Assembly (NCBI RefSeq): GCF_021390935.1
Contig: NZ_JAJPUI010000012.1
Location: 62,001-126,000 of the forward strand
Length of the DNA: 64,000 nucleotides
From: Streptomyces sp. CC228A
GTDB lineage: Bacteria; Actinomycetota; Actinomycetes; Streptomycetales; Streptomycetaceae
Direction: 5' to 3'
In this document: piece by piece, positions 7,955 to 16,679 of the stretch
Position numbering within the stretch: the stretch's first letter is position 1
Layout of the letters: each line of letters starts with the position of its first letter
The notes under the pieces: generated by a model
Database searches by the model: none
The model's input: only the letters and a program-made list of their open reading frames with translations
What the model was told of the DNA's origin: nothing
Made by a program: the position numbers and the translations under genes

Positions 7955-9322
7955 TCACACCTCGGACAGGCTGAGCCGGCGCTGCGCCGGCGCCTCGGCG
8001 ACGGCCGCGGCGGGCTTGCGCAGGTATACCGCCCAGGTGACGGCCATGCACGCGCCGTAGAAGAGGAGGAAGGCGACGAAGGCGGCCGTGCCGGTGCCGG
8101 CGGTCTGGAAGGACTGCCGGAAGGCGAGGTTGATGCCCAGCCCGCCGATGCCGCCGACCGCGCCGATCAGGCCCATGGAGGCGCCGGAGAGGCGGCGGCC
8201 GTAGGCGTCGGCCGCCTCACCGGTGAGGCCGATGGCGTGGGCCTTCGCCTTGAAGATGGCCGGGATCATCTTGTAGGTGGAGCCGTTGCCGAGCCCGGAG
8301 AGGACGAACAGCGCGCTGAAGCCGATGAGGAAGACGGTGAGCGACGCGGTGACCGAGGCGTAGACGACGACGGCGGTGGCGCCGGCCATGGCCGCGAAGG
8401 TGCCCAGGGTGATGCGGGCGCCGCCGTACCGGTCCGCGAGGGAGCCGCCGACCGGGCGGATCAGCGAGCCGAGCAGCGGGCCGATGAAGGTGAGGGAGGC
8501 CGCCTGGAGCGGGGTGCGGCCGAACTGGGTCTGGAGCACCAGGCCGAAGGCGAAGCTGTAGCCGATGAACGAGCCGAACGTGCCGATGTACAGGAACGCC
8601 ATGATCCAGGTGTGGCCGGCGCGGGCGGCCTCCTTGACGGCGCCGGTGTCGTTCTTCACCGGAGCGAGGTTGTCCATGTACAGCGCCGAGCAGACGGCCG
8701 CGGCGATGATCAGGGGGATGTAGATCCCGAGCAGCACCCGGGGGTGCCCGGCGCCGACGGTGCCGATGACGGCGAGGGCGACGAGCTGGACGACGGCCAC
8801 GCCGATGTTGCCGCCGCCGGCGTTGAGGCCGAGGGCCCAGCCCTTCTTGTGGAGGGGGAAGAAGGCGTTGATGTTCGTCATGGAGGAGGCGAAGTTGCCG
8901 CCTCCGATGCCGGTGAGCAGCGCCACCGCCAGGAACGTCCCGTACGAGGTGCCGGGCTCCATCACCGCGAAGGCGAGGCAGGACGGCACGAGCAGCATGG
9001 CCGCGCTGACGATCGTCCAGTTGCGGCCGCCGAACTTGGCGACGGCGAAGGTGTAGGGGACCCGGATGAGCGCGCCGACCAGGGTCGCCGAGGCGATCAG
9101 GAAGAACTTGCCGGCCGGGTCGATACCGTACTCCGGGCCCATGAAGAGGACCATCACCGACCACAGCGACCAGATGGAGAACCCGATGTGCTCCGAGACG
9201 ACTGAGAAGAGGAGGTTCCGCATCGCGATCCGCTCGCCCTTCTCCTTCCAGAAGGTCTCGTTCTCGGGATCCCACTCGTGGATCCACCGTCCTCCGGTCT
9301 TCCCGCCCATCGGTCCACCCAT
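7955..9322 (-). CDS. narK: NarK-type nitrate/nitrite transporter (MFS)
   Basis: This 455-residue MFS protein has about 12 membrane segments. Nitrate/nitrite porter hallmarks are visible: R-V-P-Y in helix 2 (VGALIRVPYTFAVAKFGGRNW), the nitrate signature GGGNFASSMTNINAFFP, and a second signature GGGNIGVAVVQL; GSLADRYGGARI is the inter-half loop. It imports nitrate and/or exports nitrite across the cytoplasmic membrane. ATG 9322 is preceded by GGAGG at good spacing. It heads a probable operon with the HemD-HTH gene. The inverted repeat at 9391-9427 upstream matches GlnR half-sites, suggesting nitrogen control. Confidence 0.92.
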   Translation of the reverse strand: MGGPMGGKTGGRWIHEWDPENETFWKEKGERIAMRNLLFSVVSEHIGFSIWSLWSVMVLFMGPEYGIDPAGKFFLIASATLVGALIRVPYTFAVAKFGGRNWTIVSAAMLLVPSCLAFAVMEPGTSYGTFLAVALLTGIGGGNFASSMTNINAFFPLHKKGWALGLNAGGGNIGVAVVQLVALAVIGTVGAGHPRVLLGIYIPLIIAAAVCSALYMDNLAPVKNDTGAVKEAARAGHTWIMAFLYIGTFGSFIGYSFAFGLVLQTQFGRTPLQAASLTFIGPLLGSLIRPVGGSLADRYGGARITLGTFAAMAGATAVVVYASVTASLTVFLIGFSALFVLSGLGNGSTYKMIPAIFKAKAHAIGLTGEAADAYGRRLSGASMGLIGAVGGIGGLGINLAFRQSFQTAGTGTAAFVAFLLFYGACMAVTWAVYLRKPAAAVAEAPAQRRLSLSEV

Positions 9323-9390
9323 CACGCACCTCCGCTGTGTGCTGCCGGTCAAGCCCTGAACCCGTCGACTGCCGACGCTAGGGAGGTCGC

Positions 9391-9427
9391 GTTTCAGCCC
9401 GGTCATCTGAGGTGACCGGGCTGAAAC
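9391..9427. promoter_or_regulatory. Perfect inverted repeat, GlnR-like operator upstream of narK
   Basis: The 15-bp arms GTTTCAGCCCGGTCA (9391-9405) and TGACCGGGCTGAAAC (9413-9427) are exact reverse complements around a 7-bp spacer. The right arm with one spacer base reads GTGAC-n6-GAAAC, the actinobacterial GlnR half-site pattern; the left arm reads the same pattern on the other strand with one mismatch. It sits about 70-105 bp before the narK start codon. A terminator is less likely because the preceding gene ends 319 bp away and there is no U tract. Confidence 0.65.
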
Positions 9428-9745
9428 CTTGCTCTCACCCGGTGCGGGGGGAAGCTGTGAGCGCCGGTCCCTCTGCGGGGGCGGGCACGAGGCGACGCGC
9501 CCCTGGGGGCGGGCGGGTACGGGACCGCTCCCGGCCCCGGCGGCACGGCGGGTGCGGGACCGCTCCCGGCCCCGGCGGGTGCGGGTGCGCTCCCGGCCCG
9601 GGCGGGGCGCGGGGGCCCGGAGGACGCGCCTCGGCCCGGCGACGGCGATGCGGGAACGGCGATGCGGGGGCGCTCTCAGGCCCGGCGGCCGGCAGGCGCG
9701 CGGCCCCGGCTGTCAGGTGACGGCGGCCGTCGGATGCGGTGGCCG
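9428..9745. other. Intergenic region with GC-rich direct repeats
   Basis: There is no gene. The segment about 9505-9610 repeats a unit beginning GGGACCGCTCCCGGCCCCGG two to three times with small variations. The LysR gene ends at 9746. Confidence 0.65.
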
Positions 9746-10714
9746 TCAGGTGCGGTGGCCCATGGCGAGGGCGTCGGCCTCCGGCAGCCAGGCGTCCTCC
9801 GGGACGGCCAGCCACCCCTCGCGGGCGGCCAGCTCTGCCGCGGCGCCCCGCAGGGCGTCCAGCCCGGGGTGCCGGAGCCCCTTGCGCCACACCAGCGCCA
9901 CGGGCGACAGGGGCACGGGGCGCACGAGGGGGCGCAGGACCGTGTCGGGAAGCGGCGGGAAGTCGACGACGGCGAGGACGGGAACGGGGTTCTTGGCCAT
10001 GAGGCGGCGGAACTCCTCCTTGCCGACGGCCAGGGGTGCCGGTGCGGCGACGCGGACGCCGTGGCCGGCGAAGAGCCGGGCGGCGAGTTCCGTCCACTCG
10101 CGGGTGCGCGGGTTGCCCGCGCCGGCGTACACGGCCTGCCCGGCGAGGTCGGCGAGCTCCACTTCGGGCCGCCCCGCGAGCAGATGGCCCTCGGGCAGCG
10201 CCACGGCCATCGGCTCGTACCGTACGGGCTGCCAGGACAGCCGGTCGCGGACTGCGGGGTCCAGCCCGGCGACCCGCCCGAACGAGGCGTCGAGCCGCCC
10301 CGCGAGGATCTCCGCCGCCGCCCAGGTCAGCCCGCTCTCGAAGCGGGCCATCAGCTCGCAGTGGGGCGCCAGCTCCCGGGCCAGGGCCAGCACCCGGCTG
10401 CTGGTCAGGCCCGCGGTGTTGAGGTCCACCAGCAGCGGGCGGGGCCCGTCGGCGGCGAAGGCCGCGTCCAGCTCGTCGTAGGCGGTGAGAACGGCCTGCG
10501 CGTACGGCAGCAGCCGCTCGCCGTCCGGGGTCAGCGACACCTGCCGGGTGGTCCTGACGAACAGCTCGGTGCCCAGCTCCCCCTCCAGGCGCCGGATGTC
10601 CCGGCTGAGCGCCTGCTGGGCGACGAAGAGGCGCGCGGCGGCGCGGGTGAAGTGCAGCTCGGCGGCGACGGCGGTGAAGGCGCGCAGGAGGCGGGGGTCG
10701 GGTTCGCGGGGCAC
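9746..10714 (-). CDS. LysR-family transcriptional regulator
   Basis: The protein has 322 residues. The N-terminal LysR helix-turn-helix reads LLRAFTAVAAELHFTRAAARLFVAQQALSRDIRRLEGELGTELFVRT. It is followed by an effector-binding domain (LSWQPVRYEPMAVALPEGHLLAG; VDFPPLPDTVLRPLVRPVPLSPVALVW). The start is GTG at 10714. The gene is divergent from an MFS exporter gene with an 83-bp gap, the classical arrangement in which the LysR protein controls its neighbour. The inducer is unknown. Confidence 0.88.
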   Translation of the reverse strand: MPREPDPRLLRAFTAVAAELHFTRAAARLFVAQQALSRDIRRLEGELGTELFVRTTRQVSLTPDGERLLPYAQAVLTAYDELDAAFAADGPRPLLVDLNTAGLTSSRVLALARELAPHCELMARFESGLTWAAAEILAGRLDASFGRVAGLDPAVRDRLSWQPVRYEPMAVALPEGHLLAGRPEVELADLAGQAVYAGAGNPRTREWTELAARLFAGHGVRVAAPAPLAVGKEEFRRLMAKNPVPVLAVVDFPPLPDTVLRPLVRPVPLSPVALVWRKGLRHPGLDALRGAAAELAAREGWLAVPEDAWLPEADALAMGHRT

Positions 10715-10797
10715 ACCGGAAACCTACAACGGAAGTGCGTCAATCGCGCTCGAACAGGTGTTGGACGGTGGTGGACCGGGCCCGCGAACCTTGGATC

Positions 10798-12096
10798 ATG
10801 CCCCAGACCGCCACCGGGAACGTCCCGGCGACCACCCCTGCCCTGACCCCCGGCGCCCTCGCCCTCGCACCCCGCTTCTCGGACGCCCCGCGGGCCCCGC
10901 GCAAGCCCTCCCGCCGCTCCCGCAACCCGTACCTGCGCCTGTTCGCCCGCCCCGGCACCCGGGCCTTCACCCTCGGCAACCTGATCGCCCGCGTGCCCAT
11001 GGGCATGTTCACGGTCAGCGCGGTCATCATGATCGCGGGTTCCCGGGGCTCGTACGCCCTGGCGGGCGCCGTGACCGCGACCGGCCTGGCGGCGACGGCC
11101 GTCGTGGCGCCGTTCACGGCCCGCCTGGTCGACCGGTACGGCCAGCGGCGGGTCGCGCGCCCGGCGACGGCGCTGGCGTTCCTCGGCTCGGTGTCGCTGC
11201 TCCTGTGCGTGCACTTCGCGGCGCCCGCCTGGACCCTGTTCGCCTCGTACGCGGCGACCGCGACGACCCCGAACATCGGCGGCATGTCACGGGCCCGCTG
11301 GGCGCACCTGTACCGGGACGACCCGGCGGCGGTGCACACCGCGAACGCCTTCGAGCAGGCCCTCGACGAGCTGTGCTTCATGGTGGGGCCGGTGCTCGCC
11401 GCGTTCCTGTGCGCCGCGCTGTTCCCGGAGGCCGGGACGCTGATCGGCGCGGTGCTGCTGCTGGCCGGCATGCTGCTGTTCACGGCGCAGCGCGCCACGG
11501 AGCCTCCGGTGGCACCGCGCACCGCCGCCCCCGGGGGCCATCCCCTGCGGATCCCGGGCATGCCGCCGCTGCTGGCGGTGTTCCTCGCCACGGGCGCCGT
11601 CTTCGGCTCGATGGAGATCGTCACCCTGGCGTTCGTGGACGGCCCGCTCGCCGGGCCGGTGATGGCGCTGCAGGCCGTGGGGTCCTTCCTGGCGGGCCTC
11701 TGGTACGGGGCGCTGCGGCAGGCCCCGGACGTGCGGCGGCGCCTGCTGCTGTGCCTCGCCGCGATGACCGCGCTGATGGCGCTGCCGCTGGCGGCGTCCG
11801 GCACCGGCTCGCTGCTCGCCCTGGCGGGCGCCCTGCTGCTGGCGGGGATGGCGACGGCGCCCACGATGGTGACGGGCATGACCCTGGTGCAGCGGCTGAC
11901 CCCGGAGGGCCGCCTGAACGAGGGGATGACACTCGCGGTGACGGCCCTCCTGGGCGGGATCTCGTCCGGTGCGGCGGCGGGCGGCTGGCTCGTGGAGCAC
12001 GCGGGCGCGGGACCCGCGTACGCGCTGCCCGCGGCCGCCGCGGCCCTCGCGGCGGTCACCGCGGCGGCCGCGCTCCGCCGCCGGCGGACGGTGTGA
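10798..12096 (+). CDS. MFS transporter (drug-efflux-like)
   Basis: This 432-residue membrane protein has 12 predicted helices. A basic N-terminal tail (RKPSRRSRNPYLRLFARPG) leads into FTLGNLIARVPMGMFTVSAVIMIAG. The MFS loop 2-3 motif is VDRYGQRRVARP. The second half runs from LLAVFLATGAVFGSMEIVTLAFV to the end. ATG 10798 was chosen; an upstream GTG at 10735 would add 21 residues not typical of the family and crowd the LysR promoter. Substrate unknown. A hairpin at 12112-12151 ends the unit. Confidence 0.85.
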   Translation: MPQTATGNVPATTPALTPGALALAPRFSDAPRAPRKPSRRSRNPYLRLFARPGTRAFTLGNLIARVPMGMFTVSAVIMIAGSRGSYALAGAVTATGLAATAVVAPFTARLVDRYGQRRVARPATALAFLGSVSLLLCVHFAAPAWTLFASYAATATTPNIGGMSRARWAHLYRDDPAAVHTANAFEQALDELCFMVGPVLAAFLCAALFPEAGTLIGAVLLLAGMLLFTAQRATEPPVAPRTAAPGGHPLRIPGMPPLLAVFLATGAVFGSMEIVTLAFVDGPLAGPVMALQAVGSFLAGLWYGALRQAPDVRRRLLLCLAAMTALMALPLAASGTGSLLALAGALLLAGMATAPTMVTGMTLVQRLTPEGRLNEGMTLAVTALLGGISSGAAAGGWLVEHAGAGPAYALPAAAAALAAVTAAAALRRRRTV

Positions 12097-12111
12097 GGGG
12101 CCGCGGGTACG

Positions 12112-12151
12112 CCGAAGGCCCGGCTGCCGTTTCCGGCTGCCGGGCCTTCGG
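12112..12151. terminator. Bidirectional terminator between MFS gene and ssrA
   Basis: The arms CCGAAGGCCCGGC (12112-12124) and GCCGGGCCTTCGG (12139-12151) are perfectly complementary over 13 bp with a 14-nt loop that can itself pair. The hairpin lies between the convergent MFS and tmRNA genes. Confidence 0.75.
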
Positions 12152-12203
12152 TTCACATGGGGTGCGGGGTTCCGGGGGCTGCGCCCCCGGGGCCTCCACG
12201 CAG

Positions 12204-12570
12204 TGGAGATGGCGGGAATCGAACCCGCGTCCAACGGTGCGGAACCAGGGCTTCTCCGTGTGCAGTCCGCTGCGCTTTTCTCGGCCCCGGAGATCACGCG
12301 GACAAGTCTCCGACGGGCTCAGTCACTGTGGGTTGTTCCTCTACACCCCGTGACCGGGTCTAGAGGTGGAGTTCCCTAGCTGATGCCAGGATCCGGGTCG
12401 GGAACAGCCCCGGGCTGACACTTCGCGAGTCGCTACTTAGGCAGCGAGGGCGAAGGAATCGCGCTTGGTGTTGGCGATTATTGGTTTCGGCCTGTGGTTT
12501 ACGAGATCATGGCCGCTTCCTCGACACGCTTCCCCTGCTTCGACAGCCGCTGTCGAAACCGATCATCCCC
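12204..12570 (-). ncRNA. ssrA: Transfer-messenger RNA (tmRNA)
   Basis: Transfer-messenger RNA rescues stalled ribosomes together with SmpB. The 5' end GGGGAUG (12564-12570) pairs with CAUCUCC at the 3' end, one G-U pair included. The T arm is complete (GCGGGTTCGATTCCCGC). The discriminator A is at 12204 and CCA is not encoded. The tag frame at 12437-12475 reads GCC AAC ACC AAG CGC GAT TCC TTC GCC CTC GCT GCC TAA, giving ANTKRDSFALAA, the Streptomyces-type degradation tag. Length is 367 nt. smpB lies about 100 bp upstream on the same strand. Confidence 0.97.
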
Positions 12571-12668
12571 ATGTTGACTTGTCAAGCAGTGCCCCTGCTG
12601 TGAGGGGCAAGTGCCATCGTACGGGATCAACGCGGACCCTTGCCAGCCTATTCCCGCACCTGCCCGGG

Positions 12669-13148
12669 TCAGGCCCGGGCGCGCCTGCGGGCCGCCGACA
12701 CGGCGCGGTCCGCCTCGCGGCGGTCCTGCTTCTCCCGCAGGGTCTGCCGCTTGTCGTACTCCTTCTTGCCCTTCGCCAGGGCGATCTCGACCTTGGCGCG
12801 GCCGTCCTTGAAGTAGAGCGACAGCGGGATGATGGTGTGGCCGGTCTCCGACGCCTTCGACTCCAGCTTGTCGATCTCCACGCGGTGCAGCAGCAGCTTG
12901 CGCTTGCGCCGCGCCGAGTGGTTCGTCCAGGTGCCCTGGCTGTACTCCGGCACGTGCACGTTGTGCAGCCACGCCTCGTGGCCGTCGATCTGCACGAAGC
13001 CGTCCACGAGCGAGGCCCGCCCCTGGCGCAGCGACTTCACCTCCGTGCCGGTCAGGACGAGACCGCACTCGTAGGTGTCGAGGATGTGGTAGTCGTGCCG
13101 CGCCTTCTTGTTCTGCGCGATCAGCTTGCGCCCTTTTTCCTTTGCCAT
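12669..13148 (-). CDS. smpB: SsrA-binding protein SmpB
   Basis: SmpB (159 residues) binds the tRNA-like domain of tmRNA and carries it to stalled ribosomes. Family signatures are present from end to end: RKLIAQNKKARHDYHILDTYECGLVLTGTEVKSLRQG, the OB-fold core WLHNVHVPEY, RKRKLLLHR and ALAKGKKEYDKR. The basic C-terminal tail is the part that enters the decoding centre. ATG 13148. The adjacency smpB-ssrA is typical of actinobacteria. Confidence 0.97.
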   Translation of the reverse strand: MAKEKGRKLIAQNKKARHDYHILDTYECGLVLTGTEVKSLRQGRASLVDGFVQIDGHEAWLHNVHVPEYSQGTWTNHSARRKRKLLLHRVEIDKLESKASETGHTIIPLSLYFKDGRAKVEIALAKGKKEYDKRQTLREKQDRREADRAVSAARRRARA

Positions 13149-13166
13149 AGTGCCGTCATTTTCGCA

Positions 13167-14385
13167 CTACGCGCCCCGTCCGAGGCCACTCAATACCGTG
13201 CGGGCCCGCTCCTGCACGCGGGTCGCCGCCGGCACGTCGGGGGTGATGCCCCGCCCGTCGACCCGCAGGCCCGCCGGGGTGCGGTAGTGGCCGACGGTGA
13301 GCTCCGCGACCGACCCGTCGGCGAGGCGGCTGGGCATCTGCACCGCGCCCTTGCCGAAGGTGCGCGAGCCGACCGTGACGGCCCGGCCCCGGTCCTTCAG
13401 CGCGCCGGTGAGCAGCTCCGCCGCGCTCATGGTGCCGCCGTCGACGACCACCACCAGGGGTCTGGTGGTGTCGCCCCCGGGGTCGGCGTACAGCGCCCGC
13501 TCCTCGCCGTGCACGTCGTACGTGGCGACCAGACCGCCGTCCAGGAACGCCGAGGCCGCCGCCACCGCCTCCGAGACCAGCCCGCCGCCGTTGCCGCGCA
13601 GATCGAGGACGACGCCCGCCCCGGCCGGGGCCGCGGCCACCGCGCGCCGCACCCGCTCGCCGCTGCCGCGGGTGAACGCCGTCACCCTGACCAGCACCGC
13701 GTCGCCGTCCAGCCGGTGCACGGCCACCGCCTCGGCGGCCAGCTCGGCTCTGCGCAGGGTGCGGGTCCAGGTGCGCTCGCCCCGCTGGAGGCCCAGCACG
13801 ACGGGGGTGCCCGCCGCCGCCGGGGTGCTGCCGCCGCCCGTGCCGTCGCCGCGGAGCAGGGCCGCGACCCGGGCCGCGGTCTGGCCGTCCACGGTGCGGC
13901 CGTCGATGGTGCGCAGCCGGTCGCCCGGGCGGATCCCGGCCCGGTCGGCGGGGCCGCCGCGCTGGACACGGATCACCTCGACCCGGCCCTCCGCGGTGCG
14001 CCTGGCCCGCAGGCCGACGCCCGTGTACGCCCCGCCGAGGGCGCGCTCGAACTCCGCGTACTCCCCGCCTCGTACACCGCGCCCCAGCGGTCCCCGCTGC
14101 GGCTGACGACCTCCTCGGCGGCCTGCGCCCCGGACCGGCCGTCGGCGAGCGCCTCGGCCGCGGCCCGCACGACCTCGTCCCGTACGGCCCGGTCGCCGGG
14201 TGCGGCCGAGGCGGCGGGGTGCGGACCGCCGTGCCGGGGCCGCGCGGATCGTCGGCGGGGTCCTGCTGCGGCAGGACGTCGGTGGCGGCGGCCGCCGCGA
14301 GGACGGTCGCGAAGAGCACGGTCAGCGCGGCCCCTCGCCGGATGCGGCGGGGCCTGAGCGGACCTGACGGACCCGACAGCGACAT
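13167..14385 (-). pseudogene. S41-family C-terminal processing peptidase, two apparent frameshifts
   Basis: A secreted or membrane-anchored tail-specific protease is encoded in three frames. The first frame, from ATG 14385, is a signal/anchor segment (RRIRRGAALTVLFATVLAAAAATDVLP). The second carries RAAAEALADGRSGAQAAEEVVSRSGDRWGAVYEAG. The third carries EYAEFERALGGAYTGVGLRARR, a PDZ domain (RGGPADRAGIRPGDRLRTIDGRTV) and the catalytic domain with nucleophile TMSAAELL and lysine FGKGAVQ. Adding one base to the G/C runs at 14216-14219 and 14063-14066 restores one frame, so a sequencing error is as likely as real inactivation. An alternative GTG start is at 14394. It lies between smpB and ftsX, as in other streptomycetes. 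Confidence 0.8.
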
Positions 14386-14463
14386 GCCGCCCACTCTAGG
14401 ACAAGCGGAAGGCGCCGTACGGGGGTTGGCCGTACGGCGCGCGAGGTGCGGGAGCGGCGCTCG

Positions 14464-15384
14464 TCACACCTTGAGGTACTTGCGGAGCGCGACCGCCGCT
14501 GCAAGGGACGGCATCAGCAGTCCGATGACGACGACGAGCGGCAGCACCGACAGGGTCTCGTTCCAGCCGATGAACTTCACCAGCGGCATCTGCTGGGCCA
14601 GCGACAGGCCCGCGTCGATGAGGAAGTAGCGGCCCACCACGAGCATGCCGCACGCCACGAGCCCGCCCAGCAGGCCGGCGAAGGCGGCCTCCATGATGAA
14701 CGGCATCTGGATGTAGAAGCTGGACGCGCCGACCAGCCGCATGATCCCGGTCTCGCGCCTGCGGCTGAACGCCGACACCCGCACGGTGTTGACGATCAGC
14801 ATCAGGGCGATGACCAGCATGAGCCCCATCACGACGAGGGCGGTGACGTTCATGCCCCGCATCATCGTGAAGAGCTGCTCCAGGGTGTCGCGCTGGTCCT
14901 GCACCGAGTGCACGCCGTCACGCCCGGCGAAGGCCGTCGCGATGACCTCGTACTTCTCCGGGTCCTTCAGCTTGACCCGGAACGACTCCTGCATCTGGTC
15001 CGGGGTGACGAGGGACGCGATGGGGCTGTCGCCGTACTGCTCGCGGTAGTGCTTGTACGCCTCCTCGGCCGTCTCGTGGTGGACGGTCTCGACGAGGTTG
15101 GTGAGCTTCTCCAGGTCCGTCTGGATCTGCTCCCTCTGCTGCGCCGTGACGGCGCCCTTCGAACAGCTCTCGGCGGTGCCCGCGTCGTTCTTGTTGCAGA
15201 GGTAGATCGTGACGTTGACCTTGTCGTACCAGAAGTTCTTCATGGCGTTGACCTGCTGGCCCATGAGGACCGCGGCGCCGAAGAGAGCCAGTGACAGGGC
15301 CACGGAGATGATGACGGCGAAGGTCATCGTGAGATTGCGACGGAGGCCGACACCGATCTCCGACAGTACGAACTGGGCGCGCAT
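14464..15384 (-). CDS. ftsX: Cell division protein FtsX (permease-like subunit)
   Basis: FtsX partners with FtsE at the division site and regulates peptidoglycan hydrolases. The 306-residue protein has the FtsX topology. TM1 is MTFAVIISVALSLALFGAAVLMG. A large extracellular loop (~45-175) follows, with two cysteines (YLCNKNDAGTAESCSKG), and then three C-terminal helices. The loop between TM2 and TM3 contains RRRETGIMRLVGAS. The start is ATG 15384, 36 bp after the ftsE stop, so the two form an operon. Confidence 0.95.
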   Translation of the reverse strand: MRAQFVLSEIGVGLRRNLTMTFAVIISVALSLALFGAAVLMGQQVNAMKNFWYDKVNVTIYLCNKNDAGTAESCSKGAVTAQQREQIQTDLEKLTNLVETVHHETAEEAYKHYREQYGDSPIASLVTPDQMQESFRVKLKDPEKYEVIATAFAGRDGVHSVQDQRDTLEQLFTMMRGMNVTALVVMGLMLVIALMLIVNTVRVSAFSRRRETGIMRLVGASSFYIQMPFIMEAAFAGLLGGLVACGMLVVGRYFLIDAGLSLAQQMPLVKFIGWNETLSVLPLVVVIGLLMPSLAAAVALRKYLKV

Positions 15385-15420
15385 CGCCTGCGTTCAGCCT
15401 TTCCTTGCCCGTGTGTGTGC

Positions 15421-16110
15421 TCAGTGCTGGTAGCCGTAGACGCCGCGCGCCTGGTCGCGGACGAGGCGGCCCTTCTCCAGCTCGATGACGCGCTTGCGCA
15501 TCTGGTCGACGATGTTCTGGTCGTGGGTCGCCATGACGACCGTCGTCCCGGTGCGGTTGATGCGGTCGAGCAGCTTCATGATGCCGACCGAGGTCTGCGG
15601 GTCCAGGTTGCCGGTCGGCTCGTCGGCGATCAGCAGCATGGGGCGGTTGACGAAGGCCCTGGCGATCGCCACGCGCTGCTGCTCACCGCCGGAGAGCTCG
15701 CCCGGCATGCGGTCCTCCTTGCCCGCGAGGCCCACGAGGTCCAGCACCTGCGGGACCGACTTGCGGATCTCGCCGCGGGACTTCCCGATGACCTCCTGGG
15801 CGAAGGCCACGTTCTGCGCGACGGTCTTGTTCGGCAGGAGCCGGAAGTCCTGGAAGACGGTGCCGAGCTGGCGGCGCATGTGCGGCACCTTCCAGTTCGA
15901 CAGGCGGGCCAGGTCCTTGCCGAGCACGTGGACCGTCCCGTGGCTGGCGCGCTCCTCGCGGAGGATGAGCCGCAGGAACGTCGACTTGCCGGAGCCGGAG
16001 GAGCCGACGAGGAAGACGAACTCGCCCTTCTCGATCTCCAGGGACACGTCCCTGAGGGCGGGCTGGTTCGTCTTCGGGTAGGACTTGGAGACGCTGTCGA
16101 ATCGGATCAC
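15421..16110 (-). CDS. ftsE: Cell division ATP-binding protein FtsE
   Basis: The 229-residue ABC ATPase has Walker A GSSGSGKST (36-44), Q-loop FQDFRLLPNKTVAQNVAF, signature LSGGEQQRVAIARAF, Walker B LLIADEPTGNLD and switch His in VVMATHDQNIVDQM. GTG 16110 gives the conserved N-terminus IRFDSVSKSYPKTNQPALRDVSLEIEKGEF. An upstream in-frame ATG (MVTHTYSSRPTVGAS) is possible but adds a non-conserved extension. It drives conformational change of FtsX and precedes it in the operon. Confidence 0.95.
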   Translation of the reverse strand: MIRFDSVSKSYPKTNQPALRDVSLEIEKGEFVFLVGSSGSGKSTFLRLILREERASHGTVHVLGKDLARLSNWKVPHMRRQLGTVFQDFRLLPNKTVAQNVAFAQEVIGKSRGEIRKSVPQVLDLVGLAGKEDRMPGELSGGEQQRVAIARAFVNRPMLLIADEPTGNLDPQTSVGIMKLLDRINRTGTTVVMATHDQNIVDQMRKRVIELEKGRLVRDQARGVYGYQH

Positions 16111-16372
16111 GGATGCACCCACGGTCGGCCTGGAGGAGTAGGTGTGCGTGACCATACGCGAACGGCGATGCCCCGCGCAGTCAGCGTCCACGCTTGCCCT
16201 TTTTGTCCCCTTGTGCTCGGGTCGCTGACCGGCGGCTTCCGGCCGGGGCGCGCCTAAACTCGTGGAACCTGGCACAGTGGACGGGGAACCGATGCCTTGC
16301 CCTGAGCGTTGTGCGGAGTGAACGCGGGGAGAACCACGTGGGCGACTCCGCCGCACGGGAGGAGGAGAGCGC

Positions 16373-16567
16373 ATGACCCTCGACCGACTGGTGTGTGCCA
16401 ACTGCGCTGCTCCGGTGAACCAGGGCCGCTGCCCCGTCTGCCGGGCCCACCGCGCACGCCTCCAGCAGAGTCCGTGGGGCGCGGTGCACCCGATGGTGCT
16501 GGTCTCCCTCCTGCTGCTGCTGGTGGCGGCGGCCACCGCGGCCCTGGTGGCGGCCCAGCCCGCGTAA
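16373..16567 (+). CDS. Small zinc-ribbon membrane protein
   Basis: The 64-residue protein has two CXXC pairs (LVCANCAAPVNQGRCPVC), a zinc-ribbon arrangement in the first 25 residues. One transmembrane helix follows (MVLVSLLLLLVAAATAALVAA), so it is probably a tail-type membrane protein with a cytoplasmic metal-binding head. ATG 16373 follows a strong GGAGGAGGAG ribosome site. A 15-bp hairpin closes the gene 16 bp after the stop. Function unknown; position opposite ftsE suggests a conserved small Streptomyces protein. Confidence 0.75.
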   Translation: MTLDRLVCANCAAPVNQGRCPVCRAHRARLQQSPWGAVHPMVLVSLLLLLVAAATAALVAAQPA

Positions 16568-16582
16568 CCGCTTGGTGACAGC

Positions 16583-16629
16583 GCGAAGGGCCCGGACAGC
16601 CGTCGGAATACGGCGTCCGGGCCCTTCGC
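16583..16629. terminator. Strong bidirectional terminator
   Basis: The arms GCGAAGGGCCCGGAC (16583-16597) and GTCCGGGCCCTTCGC (16615-16629) are perfect 15-bp complements with a 17-nt loop. It separates the convergent zinc-ribbon gene and repeat-protein gene. Confidence 0.85.
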
Positions 16630-16679
16630 ACGTCGCGGGGCGTCCGGGCCGGGCCCGGCCCGGACGCCTTACGTCACTC

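Noticed and set aside
9391..9427. The inverted repeat upstream of narK as a terminator of the LysR gene
   Set aside because: The LysR gene ends at 9746, over 300 bp away, and no U tract follows; operator function fits better.
12204..12280. A conventional tRNA gene suggested by the T-arm GGTTCGATTCC
   Set aside because: The T arm belongs to tmRNA; the matching 5' acceptor strand lies 360 nt away and the tag frame is present.
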